A DNA stretch of 64,000 nt from Azorinus chamasolen (Eukaryota; Mollusca; Bivalvia; Cardiida; Solecurtidae). Of the stretch, positions 20,857-31,256 are shown piece by piece. The notes beneath the pieces were generated by a model. That model saw nothing but the letters and a program-made list of their open reading frames with translations. It did not search any database and was not told the DNA's origin. Where the stretch lies: assembly GCA_963576725.1 (NCBI GenBank), contig OY755243.1, forward strand, positions 41,525,243-41,589,242, given 5' to 3'. A program made the position numbers and the translations under genes. Position 1 is the stretch's first letter; the number at the start of each line of letters is the position of its first letter.

Positions 20857-21159
20857 TGGTGTGCGGTTGTCTAGTGGTAACGCGCTTGACTATCAATCCG
20901 GGGGTCCGGGGTTCAAATCCTGGTCCCTCCCGAAAATTTCAGAGACACTTTTCAGTGTCCCCCACCCGCACCTCCGCTCCACCCTGGGGTTAAAATGGGT
21001 ACCTGTGAAGGTCACTAGCCGGTACTGTGACTGCATGATTGCGCCATATGTTAGCAGTGCTCAATATTGTAGGCGAATGACCCAATGACAGTAAATGTAG
21101 GCCTACAGTCGGCTGAGCGGTCATTCGGACTAAAAGTAGACTATAACTAGGTACTTTTT
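20857..21159 (+). mobile_element. tRNA-derived SINE, copy 1
   Basis: The first ~78 bases resemble a tRNA: an A-box-like TGTCTAGTGGTAACG and a clear B box GGTTCAAATCC. A conserved body follows (AAATTTCAGAGACACTTTTC, GGGGTTAAAATGGGTACC, TTAGCAGTGCTCAATATTG), ending near GACTATAACTAGGTAC. The same ~300-bp unit is at 58664-58962 in the other orientation, with a tRNA-Gly(GCC)-like head better preserved there. It is not a functional tRNA gene, because the acceptor stem pairs poorly here. The small frame reading through it is spurious. Confidence 0.8.
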
Positions 21160-21836
21160 ACTGTAGACCCTGACCAGAGTATTTCCGGACCAGCCCGTGA
21201 CGCTCGTGTCCATGGGTCTACACTGTTTGTACATAGTCAGAATTAAGGAACATTTTCCTAAGCTGAATATACATTTTCCTCGTTGATAAGCCTTAAAGGT
21301 TAAACGTACCGTAGGTTTGACACAGAGCTGTAGATAAGAGAGGTATTTAGGAAATCTAAATAAAATGTTTATTGTATTTCTCCGCCAAACAATATATTGT
21401 TGCCACTCATTAGAAGACGATTCTACTGAGTAGCAAGATAGGGTTTGTCTTAGAAATAACATATTTTTTATAAAGCTTATTAACAATCCTGTATGGTTCT
21501 TAGTATGAGTTTGTGGCACAGGTCCGGACGAAAGATCGAAATTCGAAACACAAAGTAGTGAACACCACAGTTTCGGTAAACTACAGTAGGCCTATCTTTT
21601 GTATGTATATGTATATACATGTATATATGTTTTATCAGACAAGGTACTTTGTACAAATCTGAATAAAATCATGTTCTGTTCTGTTATATCAACTACCTGC
21701 AGATAAATTAAAGAGGAATATGGTCACGTGACAAAAACAACCATTTTGAGGACATTAGTCCCAGAAAAAGATTACGTGCTGTTACACTGTATATATTTTC
21801 TCAAATACTTAACAAAGTGTCCCCTAGTGACGCATA
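21160..21836. other. Gene-free stretch with family B-like palindrome
   Basis: GTAGACCCTGACCAG...GTGTCCATGGGTCTACACTG at 21160-21232 is a B-like core directly after the SINE. The 129-codon open frame on the minus strand (21130-21519) has no recognisable feature and overlaps both repeats. ATGTATATGTATATACATGT near 21602 is a short TA-rich palindrome. Confidence 0.45.
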
Positions 21837-21985
21837 GTTGCGCCTCTATAAAATTAAATCGAGCATTTGCTCCTATAGGAACAAATGCATGCTCTATTTA
21901 TCATAATGGTTTCAAACTACAAAATTATTATTTGTTACTTTCCTCTAGTTAATGCTCCTTTCCGGTAGATACATTCAAAGAGGTT
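21837..21985. mobile_element. Family E hairpin element
   Basis: ATCGAGCATTTGCTCCTAT / AGGAACAAATGCATGCTC with TTTATCATAATGGTTTC, then TTAATGCTCCTTTCCGG and AGATACATTCAAAGAGG, as in the array at 31.9-32.9 kb. Confidence 0.7.
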
Positions 21986-22224
21986 GGGTCTAAAAATAGC
22001 CTAGGAGAGAATGAGTAAAAGTAACCGTGCATAACAATTATAAATTTGAATTACATGTACATTATACAGTAAAATATGGTCAAAAGAAGACATGGTGTAA
22101 GGCTCTGTGAGCCTTTTAACATATTCCCCAATGAACATTTTTATACGTGAAATGGTTACTTCATAAATATCCATTAATTTAATATCTTTATGTAAAAGAG
22201 GATGTCTCGATTTGACAAAAAATG

Positions 22225-22354
22225 TACGATCACATCTATATAATTCCATAAGCAAACAGAGCCAACCCTGGTCAGACGGCTTCTACAGGAACCGTCTGAT
22301 CTTGATCTACTCTGTTTGCAAAGGGATGCAAAGGAGTTTATATGAAGGAAAGGG
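22225..22354. mobile_element. Family B element, right part with TTAA end
   Basis: AAGCAAACAGAGCCAACCCTG...CAGACGGCTTCTACAGGAACC ... TACTCTGTTTGCAAAGG ... GAAGGAAAGGG before TTAA at 22355-22358. The left part lacks a clear end. Confidence 0.65.
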
Positions 22355-22379
22355 TTAAACACGCGATTGTATCATGCAG

Positions 22380-22570
22380 ACCAAAAGACAATGAAGGCTA
22401 ATGCGTAAAGCTTTCAGGCGAGCTTTCTTAATCACGCGTGACCTGAACTAAATCACCACGTGCATGCATTTTATTTTACCTGATAGAGACGCCTGCAAAC
22501 AGAGTAGACCCAGACCAGATATCCCCTGTAGAAGATCTGATATGTGTATGCACCGTTTGCTTAATGAATA
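22380..22570. mobile_element. Family C remnant and family B core
   Basis: AATGCGTAAAGCTTTCAGG / GAGCTTTCTTAATCACGCG (about 22398-22440) is a worn C hairpin. GCAAACAGAGTAGACCCAG...GATCTGATATGTGTATGC (22495-22560) is a B core. Confidence 0.55.
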
Positions 22571-22683
22571 ATATAGATCTAATTCTTCAGTTTCTGTCAT
22601 GGTATATTTAAGGTCATTTATCCATAATGCCCCTGTACAATTCAACTAAATAATATACATTGTCAATATTTTTTACGTTAATA

Positions 22684-22689
22684 TTTATT
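22684..22689 (-). terminator. Candidate poly(A) signal of the EGF-domain gene
   Basis: AATAAA on the minus strand about 110 bases after the TAG stop of the upstream gene, with no competing signal nearer. The position is plausible for a short 3' UTR. Confidence 0.45.
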
Positions 22690-22796
22690 TGGGTAAAAGT
22701 TAAGACCATATGCTTATTGAATTAAGTGGTCTATTAAACAGTCAGGATTTGCTGAATTAAAATCCAGTCAACGTTTGAATGCAGTGTTTATCGCTG

Positions 22797-24086
22797 CTAT
22801 AAATATTGTCTGGCCAGGGTTACACAATAAGACAGACACGAACACAAAACTAAATGAGTTGGAGCCCTTTTCGTGTGTCCGGTAGAAATTCCAAAAAAGT
22901 CCATTAAGTCGTCAATAAAGTCACCATTTTCGAAGTCTTCACCTTTCGGTTTGTAATCAAGAATTTTCGCACTCTGGTGTAACGCTGTCATCTTCTCACA
23001 GTCATTTGTACCCGTGTTGATCTCATAGCCTTTCGGACAGGTGCAAATGTAGGAACCTACAGAATTTTTACAAATCCTGTTTCCCTGGCAGTCAGAACTC
23101 CCGTCATAGCACTCGTCCTTGTCGACACACAACTCATACTTGCTATTCCATTCAAATCCAGGTTGATCTCCTGAACAGTTACAGGTTATATTGAACTTGT
23201 TCCTAATTAAATCATCAAAATTCTGGTTGGCTTTGCCTTTCCATGCACACGTGTCATCTTTCAATTCACTGCACGGATTGCTCGGGTCTTTGTTGCCAGC
23301 TATGTAATTTCCGTGACTTTCGCGGCCATAGCATGGGTCAGGACAGAACCAGAGTTCAGCACACACAAACGGCTTCGTCTGGCCAGCAGATGGGGCATAA
23401 TATTCAGCGTTGTTTCGTGGGTCAACTACAGCATCCATGTTGTCCTCTCTTAGCATCTTTCTGGTCTCTTCCGGTATTTCCTCTACTGCGCTGAGGTCAG
23501 CGAGGCACGTTTGTTTACTGGCTACATATTGGAGAACTTTGCTTCGTTTCATGGTGTACCAACATAAGTAATAGGAAGCGGTTTGTCTGTATTGAAAAAT
23601 TTCATAGTTGGTCCTGAACGGCGCGGATGGTTGGAAGTCTTCTTTCCCCAACAGGTGCTTCAGTGAACCCGATCGAATCGCTGCTCTAAGAACTTCGTCC
23701 ACGCAAGCCCTTGGACTTTCCTCACAATATTTTTCGACAGCATGATGGAACGCCTTTAACACTGGTTTTGGGAACTTTTTGTGAAACACTTGGTCGGCAG
23801 GAGTCACCTTCCCGGTCTGGTACCTCCAATCGACGCCGAAGTATTTATGTGCGGCAATGAATAATCCTACAGTCCAAAGGTCTGCCACTTCTTTATTCCC
23901 AATTTTGTCTCTGATGGATTCTATGGAAGGATATACAGAACTGTCTTGTTCATTATCCGACATAACATTGACAATTAACAAAATTGTAATCGTAATAAAG
24001 ACGCATATTTCACCTGGTGCAATGAGAAACGATGCCATTATCCAAAAGCGCACAATATCTGTTTGACTTCTAGAGTAGTGTTTCAT
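22797..24086 (-). CDS. Membrane-anchored or secreted protein with one calcium-binding-type EGF domain (429 aa, single exon)
   Basis: Uninterrupted 429-codon frame. A hydrophobic segment at residues 27-43 (CVFITITILLIVNV) makes either a signal peptide, if translation starts at Met17 (MASFLIAPGEICVF), or a type II anchor from Met1. Residues 45-200 form an unrecognised domain with WTVGLFIAAHKYFGVDWRY and regular Cys/Trp. Residues 242-320 are cysteine-rich (CAELWFCPDPCYGR, NPCSELKDDTCAW, ITCNCSGDQPGFEW). Residues 322-363 are an EGF module with all six cysteines (326, 333, 339, 348, 350, 363); the DKDEC start and NSVGSYICTC give the calcium-binding signature. An acidic tail (DFENGDFIDDLMDFFG) and a short hydrophobic end follow. 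Extracellular action is likely. No orthologue can be named. The coding bias and domain integrity argue for a real gene; lack of introns could mean a retrocopy that stayed intact. Confidence 0.85.
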   Translation of the reverse strand: MKHYSRSQTDIVRFWIMASFLIAPGEICVFITITILLIVNVMSDNEQDSSVYPSIESIRDKIGNKEVADLWTVGLFIAAHKYFGVDWRYQTGKVTPADQVFHKKFPKPVLKAFHHAVEKYCEESPRACVDEVLRAAIRSGSLKHLLGKEDFQPSAPFRTNYEIFQYRQTASYYLCWYTMKRSKVLQYVASKQTCLADLSAVEEIPEETRKMLREDNMDAVVDPRNNAEYYAPSAGQTKPFVCAELWFCPDPCYGRESHGNYIAGNKDPSNPCSELKDDTCAWKGKANQNFDDLIRNKFNITCNCSGDQPGFEWNSKYELCVDKDECYDGSSDCQGNRICKNSVGSYICTCPKGYEINTGTNDCEKMTALHQSAKILDYKPKGEDFENGDFIDDLMDFFGISTGHTKRAPTHLVLCSCLSYCVTLARQYL

Positions 24087-24589
24087 TTCATTTGTGACGT
24101 ATTTGAAACAGACATGACGTCATACAGATTGCCGGAAGTTTGATTCTCTTGATATCGCTAGGATTGTTATGGTCTGTTTCATACTCCTCACGGTGATATT
24201 CTTCCTTAGAGGTTGGTATGGGTCTGTACGTATCTGATCTTGTTCATGCGAAATTACTGTCACTCGATTTGAATCGAAAATTTGTGTTTTATTCTGCTAT
24301 ATACATTGAAATTAAATCTAGATCTACTAGTAGCTAATTCAATCAAATCAGTTTGTATGAACTCTCATCCTGTATATATTTATTTTATCCCCCTTATTTG
24401 TTCAATAATAAGGTTTTGAAGGAAGAAAACACCGTCATGTTTTTCCTACATGCTGTTAAATCAATTACAAATGGCCACCACGGATGACGTTAAATTTATG
24501 CGCATGCAAGTACAAATAATGTTCAGTGGGGCGTACTATTTTCCACCAGGGACGACAGATTATATTTAATTGGAAATGTCAAGTCAAGT
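24087..24589. other. Upstream region of the EGF-domain gene
   Basis: AT-rich sequence without recognised repeats. No convincing TATA box at the expected distance was found on the minus strand. Confidence 0.4.
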
Positions 24590-24714
24590 CAAGTAAATTT
24601 TATTTCAATAGAGTCGGATATATATGTAACAAATAACACAAGCTCTATATAGAGAGCTTTTACCACCGACATTCTACATAAATAAAGTGGCATATAGATC
24701 TATCAATGGTAATA
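24590..24714. other. Possible 3' tail of a retroelement
   Basis: The stretch opens with GTCAAGTCAAGTCAAGTAAA and TTTTATTTCAATAGAG. A similar CAAGTCAAGTAATTTAATTA start occurs at 33925. Repeated GTCAA plus T/A-rich tail resembles a LINE 3' end, but nothing coding is attached. Confidence 0.3.
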
Positions 24715-24718
24715 TTAA

Positions 24719-24964
24719 CCCTTCTCTTGCTGAATTTTAAAATACATTTCTCCTTCTGTACCATGCCCTGTTGTATTATTACATAGGCTATATCTTCACT
24801 GTGTACAAGTATTTCGCTGTGCAGTCACTGCTGTGGAGTGCACTGGTTGCGCAATAAACTTGTAAATAGTGCAGACCCTGATGAGACAGCTCCTGCAGGA
24901 GCTGTCTCATCTGGGTCTTCACTATTTATAGGTAGGTATATTGACGTGAATAGCAAGCGAAGGG
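24719..24964 (+). mobile_element. Family D TTAA element, copy 1
   Basis: 246 bp between TTAA at 24715-24718 and 24965-24968. Begins CCCTTCTCTTGCTGAATTTT and ends GAATAGCAAGCGAAGGG. Perfect hairpin GAGACAGCTCCTGCAGGAGC / TGTCTC off-centre near 24882-24910. Confidence 0.88.
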
Positions 24965-25269
24965 TTAAAACAGTTACATAATTATAGGCCTACTTATCTT
25001 ACTCTAGCATAAATAATCTAATACATGTAATAAAAATTTAAGATGACAATCTAAGACATAAGCCATGCAAAGGCAACTAAAATTTAAGACAAAATTCATG
25101 CAAACATGGCGCTTGGCAGGTAAATCAAGACATAGACCATGCAATAGTGACAGAACTGGGTGAAACATGCAGTTTTAGTAGTGACTTTTCACTTGCACAG
25201 TGCACAGAATCAAAATTTTAAACAAAAAAGTATCACTCTGACAACATGCTATGGTTATTTACTTCTCTA

Positions 25270-25880
25270 AGGCTACAGTCCCACTAGCGCTTGCGGTCGT
25301 TAAAGACCTCTGAGACCCCTGGAACCGCCGATCGTCTGCGATTGTCGACGACTAAATTCCAAAACATGATTCGCAGTCACATTGGCGATGCATCTGCGAC
25401 CACCGTAAGTCAGGTTGTTGGCGATCGTGCGTCAAGTCACTGGTTACGATATTCGTACGAAGGTTCCACAATCACTTCCGACCTGTTGTGTGGTCACGTG
25501 ATCTATGCATAATCGCGGATAATCTTTAGGCAGTCGCTGGTGATCGCAAGACAGTCGTAGGTAATTGTAGAAAGGTCGCTGATAGTCGTACGATTCTAGG
25601 GAAGATCACCAACGACCAGTTAAAGAGTGTTGGAGACCTTCGTACGACGATCGCACGATTAGCTAAAACCCTCTAAGGTTACCTCTTAAAAAATACCGGC
25701 GACCAGTCCGATCGTAAGGATGTTGTTGTGCATGATCAACAACCTCTCTGTGACTAAAATTGGTCGCAGTACAAGAAACGATTACCAACGATTACTGAAG
25801 ACCACCCGCGATTATCAGTGACGTGTCGTGCGACCTTCGTACGAATATCGGCGACAAGAGGTCGCTAGAAATCGTAATTT
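25270..25880. repeat. Word-rich imperfect palindromic block
   Basis: Opens CTACAGTCCCACTAGCGCTTG. The ~600 bp is packed with variants of GCGATCG, GTCGTACGA, CTTCGTACGA and GACCAGT on both strands, unlike the AT-rich surroundings. It has the look of a decayed non-autonomous DNA element with multiple subterminal motifs. No clean ends were found. The 73-codon frame inside (25291-25512) has no protein-like feature. Confidence 0.5.
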
Positions 25881-26699
25881 TTGCTCCAAACATTTCGACC
25901 AGTAATTACGGATCTTTGTGTTTTTTAAATATAAAACACATAAAGTATAACCTTAAAATTAGTTTAGTTTAGAAGTTAGAAAGTTTAGAACTTTGTGCCC
26001 TATGGACACAATTCCAGCTGGATACGTTCATAGAAAGAGAGTTGTTTGGGTGTATTGAACCGATAGTCTTGCAAAAACCCGCCTGTGCCCGGCCCGCTAT
26101 AACTAAACCCTTCTATGAGACAAACGTTTGATGAAAATTGCAAGGAATGTTGTAACGACATTTATAAGCCTGTGCTCGGGTGTAAACAATGTTTGATTTC
26201 CCAGAGGGTGTATTGATAAAGGGTGATGGTCGTTTCGTCAACCTTCCCGAGCGTCTAGGGATTATGTTTTCACACATATGCCGCGGATATGCATTTGATG
26301 TTCAAATAGGCACGTGGCGGCAATTATCGCAAACTGCCAAATCATAGTTCAGACCCAGATCAAGATCACGTTATATTTGATAAAAAGTGGTAGATTTTAT
26401 GTGCATAAATATTTATAAATATACGTGTTTTATCAATATAATATATAAGCATTTGATGTTAGCCTACCAAATAGTCGCGTGCTGACAATTATCGAAAACT
26501 GTCGATTTCATAGTTTAGACTCAGATCTAAATCACATTATATAATATATATGATAAAAAGTATGTTTTTAAACTGTTAAAAATTCAATTAAAGCCATATG
26601 TTTGTGTTCCATTTCCTACATAGCTACATTTCAAAATACTGCAGCTGTTAAATATAGACTGAAATGAGTGAATAAAACATTCGAAAGAGATGGAACTAG
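25881..26699. other. Gene-free stretch
   Basis: Two similar pieces (TTCAAATAGGCACGTGGCGG... near 26301 and CAAATAGTCGCGTGCTGAC... near 26467), each followed by CATAGTT(C/T)AGAC(C/T)CAGATC, indicate an old ~165-bp duplication. Nothing else seen. Confidence 0.4.
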
Positions 26700-26781
26700 T
26701 ACAGTAAAACCTCTCTATAACGACCACTAAACGCAAAATACTTGATGTAATTTATTGGTCGTTATAGAGAGGTTTTACTGT
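26700..26781. mobile_element. Minimal family C copy, ends only
   Basis: TACAGTAAAACCTCTCTATAA to TTATAGAGAGGTTTTACTGTA in ~82 bp, with the whole inner hairpin absent. TA is on both sides. The arms pair almost perfectly. Confidence 0.85.
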
Positions 26782-26979
26782 ACTGTCATCGCAAGCTCCT
26801 AAGAAAATAGTAATCATGAACAACACTATGTAATACATTCGTATAGTCAAGGGCTTTTACATACAAATGCATTTCTGTTGCAAACAGGAAGTTTGTGGTG
26901 ACGACGTTCACACAAAACCCTTAAACATATGATTATATAGCCGGCTATAGGTGCCATGGAACTGAATCCGATGTTTTAA

Positions 26980-27221
26980 CCCTTCGCTTGCTATTCACGT
27001 CAATATACCTACCTGTAACTAGTGAAGACCAAGATGAGACAGCTCCTGCAGGAGTTGTCTCATCAGGGTCTGCACAATTTACAAGTTGATTGTGCAACCA
27101 GTGCACTCCACAGCAGTGATTACACAGCATAATACTTGTACACAGTGAAGATATATGTAATTATACAACAGGGCATGTGTAAAGAAGGAGAAATGTATTT
27201 TAAAATTCAGCAAGAGAAGGG
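26980..27221 (-). mobile_element. Family D TTAA element, copy 2
   Basis: TTAA at 26976-26979 and 27222-27225. Starts CCCTTCGCTTGCTATTCACG and ends TCAGCAAGAGAAGGG. Reverse orientation relative to copy 1; hairpin AGACAGCTCCTGCAGGAGTTG. Confidence 0.88.
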
Positions 27222-27258
27222 TTAAAGGAGGCAGAATGGGAATGCTGCGTTTAAAACA

Positions 27259-27289
<31 letters not shown>
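27259..27289. repeat. (TA)n microsatellite
   Basis: About 15 uninterrupted TA dinucleotides. Confidence 0.95.
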
Positions 27290-27293
<4 letters not shown>

Positions 27294-27749
27294 ACTCCTT
27301 CGGGAGACCATCCGTCCTAGGACCACCGCATAAGGGGGACCGCTGGAATAGGGAGACAAAAAGTGGTCTCCTTAATATTTTGAACATTGACTATCCAAAA
27401 TCAAGACTGAACAGACCATTACTTTTACTGCTCTGTGATTCAAACTCACTTTATTTATTGTGTAATTAAAAAAGTTTAGACATTTGTAGTTTTTTTTTTA
27501 AACTAGAGAGATTTTTAGAAATTGTGGTATATATTTCATCGACCTATATTTTCAGGATTAAGGAGACTTCCCAATTTCTATTTTTTTGTTATTAAACTGG
27601 CCATATATAATACAAAATAAAATACATAAAGCTTAATTGTCATTTTAACTACCATGCGGGCCATGATATATAGCCAAAAAATGCATAATAAAAAAATCGA
27701 TTTTTCACACCCCACAAATTGCTTAAATAATCTCCGGTGACAACCAATT

Positions 27750-27765
27750 ACGTCATCGATGACGT
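27750..27765. promoter_or_regulatory. Palindromic double CRE-like site
   Basis: ACGTCATCGATGACGT is a perfect 16-bp palindrome holding two TGACGT half-sites. It lies ~215 bases upstream of the candidate first coding exon at 27966, a reasonable place for a promoter element. CREB/ATF binding is inferred from the motif only. Confidence 0.45.
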
Positions 27766-27965
27766 GCGTAAGCTCTTCTCGAATTCCGGTGAAATGGCCG
27801 CTGTAGCTTTGCAAAAGATCCAGTGATCAGAATTCGGTTTGCAATAAACAAAATGGTTATTGAGATTTGGTGCATTTACTCTTATCAATGCTTAAGACAT
27901 TTGAATAAACGTACATGTATTGATCGAATGATCCTGACAGCCGAGACGGCAACGACAAAGGAAAT

Positions 27966-27998
27966 ATGGCTGCGTCCTTGAACGGTGGAAAGTGCATG
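27966..27998 (+). CDS. Candidate first coding exon of a split gene
   Basis: ATG in a good context (GGAAATATGG) encodes MAASLNGGKCM and runs directly into the splice donor GTAAATTT. It is preceded by a locally less AT-rich stretch with a CRE-like palindrome. The donor phase is 0, and the exon at 29412 opens in exactly that phase. The joined product cannot be assigned to a family. Confidence rests on the phase match and sequence context. Confidence 0.42.
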
Positions 27999-29411
27999 GT
28001 AAATTTTATGCTTTTATTCTGATAATTGCATTGTTTTAATAATGAGACTGTGGTTTGTTTTACCACCGTTTACCTTTTGTTTCGCTTTGTGTTCTGAACA
28101 ATTATTATAACAATATTACGCCATAGCTTTCAAGGCAACCTGCTGACGGCCATTGCCCAATTCGTCCTCATGGCAAAACAACCCCATCTCAATATTAGGT
28201 TTAAAAATCATGAATTGGTTTGAAGTAGCAAATAAACATAGGACATCACTCAAGTTATGTATTTTAAAGGTATTTTCGAATCAAAGTTTGGGAAAATCAG
28301 AATTTTTTATTTTCACCATATGATTGAACAATTCTTTGTAAACTGTATTCTAGTAATAATTTAATCTGTACACAATCCCTCCCTTTTAATTTTGAATATT
28401 TCTTCAAACTTCCGTTGCCATTTAGCTCCTGACAGAATCTTCTTCCCGTAACATAGACTTTTTTTTTCAATAAAAATACATGTATGTGTAGTTTCTGCTT
28501 TCAACTGCAGAAAGAAACAATATGTTGTCACAGCAAGCCCACGGTTAATGTAAGGGCAATCAGATCTGAGTTGTCAAAATTGTATTTACTTATGACAATA
28601 ATAATGTATAATCTGAAATGGAAAATTTGGATAATTTGATAATATGTGAATTTATATTGATTTTCTTATTATATCATTCATGCCATAATGGCCCATATAT
28701 GATAACCACATCAAAATATAAAAAAAGAAAGTTTCATTTTAATAACATTGTGATTTTCATGTGTTTGTATATTTGCTGATTGACCTTAAATGTCAATAAA
28801 TAAATATATAAAATAAACCACTATCAGACTGAGAAGCTGAACTAACCTGGGGAAATACGAATGTTAATTCATAAAGTGTGAGCAGCATACAACAGGTATT
28901 CCTCGTGTATTCATAAGGAGACAGGAATTTCACACATTCAGTGGTGTGATTAATTTGAACAAATTTAGTTGTTCTTATTATAAGTTTATTTTTGGACATA
29001 CGGAATGTTACATTTCATTTAAAAATAATTTGAATACTAACTGCAAATTTCTATGAAGTAAAATTTTTATATCACTTTGATTATAACAATAAAAAATGCC
29101 TACGCCTGCTTCAGTATTACACTACATCAGAATAAGCGGGTACATTTGAACATAACAATTTAAAACATTTATTTCTATTTAGCTCTATGTATATTATGTT
29201 ACATTAAAAATATTTTTTAAATATTTTTTTAAACCAGATCATAAGTAAATAACCTGCATGAGGATCAAACACATTATGAAGTATCTAATAAAATAATAAC
29301 TTTACATAATTTTGACAAAATAATTTAGGTACGTTTTGGTATTGGGTACGTTTAGACTTGGTCCCCTGTGACATCATATTGCTTCATTCCTAGAAAATGA
29401 CCTATTTTCAG
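27999..29411. other. Likely intron, AT-rich, no repeat recognised
   Basis: About 1.4 kb of AT-rich sequence without any of the element families that crowd the rest of the window, which itself fits intronic or selected sequence. The small minus-strand frames here look random. Confidence 0.4.
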
Positions 29412-29499
29412 TTTGTAATGGTAATGGTGGATTGCAAAATAGGCCGAGTGACATTGCTCAACAAACATGGATTTTACATCAATGCAAGGATATTTAAAG
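29412..29499 (+). CDS. Candidate second coding exon
   Basis: Bounded by CCTATTTTCAG and AAAG|GTACGT, both good consensus sites. The frame dictated by the first exon is open through all 29 codons (starting FVMVMVDCKIGRVTLLNK and ending HGFYINARIFK); the other two frames contain stops. One base is left over (phase 1). No domain recognised. Phase-compatible terminal-exon candidates are at 46991 and 56309. Confidence 0.45.
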
Positions 29500-29706
29500 G
29501 TACGTTTTGAATGTAAACAAATAATTAATTAAGTAGATAATGAATGACAGTAATCCTAGTAGAAACAGTCCAGGTAATTACATCTATAGGGAAGATAAGT
29601 TTGCTGCATGATCAAAAGTGAAAACATTCATTTACATCAAATAATAGAATCAATTTGAAAGTGGGGGACGGGTTAAATTGTTTATGTCCGGTATTCTTGT
29701 CTATAT

Positions 29707-29765
29707 TCTGTAGCTCTGTATTTTCACTATCTATAATAAAGATAGTGAAAATACAGAGCTACAGA
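29707..29765. repeat. Perfect 26-bp hairpin
   Basis: Arms 29707-29732 (TCTGTAGCTCTGTATTTTCA...) and 29740-29765 are exact reverse complements with a 7-base loop. Sits at the left edge of the fold-back element; parts of the same sequence (CTGTAGCTTTGTATAG) recur near 48296. Confidence 0.9.
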
Positions 29766-29794
29766 TAACAGAGCATACTCAAATACTAAAATCG

Positions 29795-30870
29795 TCATTT
29801 CTTCACTAAACCCTATACTGTGACCACTCTTTAGAATGATCTGTCTGAGAGAGACAATTCTAAAGAGCACAGGGGGCCATTTCGTGGGTCTACATGGTCT
29901 AAAAGTAAAAAAAATTGATTGGGTCGATTTAGTGTTATATTATATACAAGGGGTCTAACTACCCATTCGCAGATTTCACGACCGATTCGAAATAACGCCC
30001 GGTTTTGGGCTATCAAGATAAAAGACCCACTAATGTTTGGTACGAACGTGAAGCTGGGACCATGTACTTTTCAAATAATATAACTTTTGATACATTTCGA
30101 CTAAGCCGTAGCCAGTGCCGGCGTGAAATTCCTACAAAATATGCTGATTTAGCTTACTCGAACGAGAAGTCGATCGATTTGTCGCTAGACCCCCCCGTAA
30201 ACGGCCATAATCGCGATGCCTCGGGACAAAACGATTATGCAATCAATATATATGACAAAAAGCTATCGTTTACCTCTCAAACTATCTGCAGACACTGATG
30301 CAGATCTGAAATGCAGGCGAATTTTCGTGCAATTAGCAGATTTAAATTTCTGTCAGGCTACTACGAGTCACGTGACCCGCTTCCTTTACAATAACAACAT
30401 CCGCGTGTCTGTTACTTTGCTTACCTAATAAGCGTTTGCGAGAACGCAGGGCACCATCCCTAGGTCAATCAAGTGCCCTGTTACTGGCCAACTAGAAACT
30501 AGGTCAAGTTGTTGCGACTTCTCGTTCGAGTAAGCTAAATCAGCGTATTTTGTTGGAATTTCACATCGGCACTGGCTACGGCTTAGTCGAAATGTATCAA
30601 AAGTTATATTATTTGAAAAGTACATGGTCCCAGCTTCACGTTCGTACCAAACATTAGTGGATCTTTTTATCTTAATAGCCCAAAACCGGGCGTTATTTCG
30701 AATCGGTCGTGAAATCTGCGAATGGGTAGTTAGACCCCTTGTATATAATATAACACTAAATCGACCCAATCAATTTTTTTGACTTTTTAGACCATGTAGA
30801 CCCACGAAATGGCCCCCTGTGCTAAAGAGTGGTCACAGCTAGTATAGGGTTTTGTGGAGAAATAAATGAG
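29795..30870. mobile_element. Fold-back element with ~370-bp inverted arms
   Basis: CCCTATACTGTGACCACTC at the left faces GAGTGGTCACAGCTAGTATAGG at the right. The arms (about 29803-30175 and 30510-30868) are nearly identical in reverse, including TACCCATTCGCAGATTTCAC and GCTACGGCTTAGTCGAAATG. The ~330-bp middle is unique here, though part of it (CGTAAACGGCCATAATCGCG) is also at 35735-35765. Frames on both strands inside the arms mirror each other and are not genes. Single arms occur at 18005 and 35645. Confidence 0.85.
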
Positions 30871-31256
30871 CTATGCTTGAAAATGTTTAAATTTAAGCAT
30901 CTTATCTGGGGCTCTGGAAAATATGATAATTTTAAGATTGCAGTCAGTGTAGACACAGATCAAACATCTCCTATTTGAGTCGGGTCTGCTCTGTTTGATT
31001 ATGTTTACTGTCAGTAGCTATGATTGTACAGTTTCTTTCATGGTAAAAAATTCCTTTGCTAAGTTATAGCGTTATTTTAATAATTAATGTAATTAGTATT
31101 CATGATATCATTATTTCTTACATGAATATTGATGGAATAAAGTGTTATTTAGGGAGACAGGTATATGTGAATAATTGCTATTTATATTGAAGACAGAACA
31201 ACAAAATTCCTAAAGTAACCAACAATACTTTATCAAATTGAAATATAATGATATTT
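30871..31256. other. Spacer with family B core
   Basis: CAGTGTAGACACAGATCAAAC, ATCTCCTATTTGAG and GGGTCTGCTCTGTTTG (30946-30998) form a worn family B palindrome, followed by the outer words of the subfamily with ATTCATGATATCATTATTTC. Confidence 0.55.

Noticed and set aside
20861..20934. tRNA gene
   Set aside because: B box is good, but the acceptor stem pairs poorly and the sequence continues into a SINE body also present at 58.7 kb.
21130..21519. 129-codon minus-strand frame
   Set aside because: Overlaps the SINE end and a B-like palindrome; no recognisable feature.
23243..24066. Plus-strand frames inside the EGF-domain gene
   Set aside because: Shadows of the 429-codon minus-strand frame.
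30005..30769. Mirror-image open frames (97 and 114 codons) on opposite strands
   Set aside because: Both come from the same inverted arm sequence of the fold-back element and share nearly the same residues; not a gene pair.
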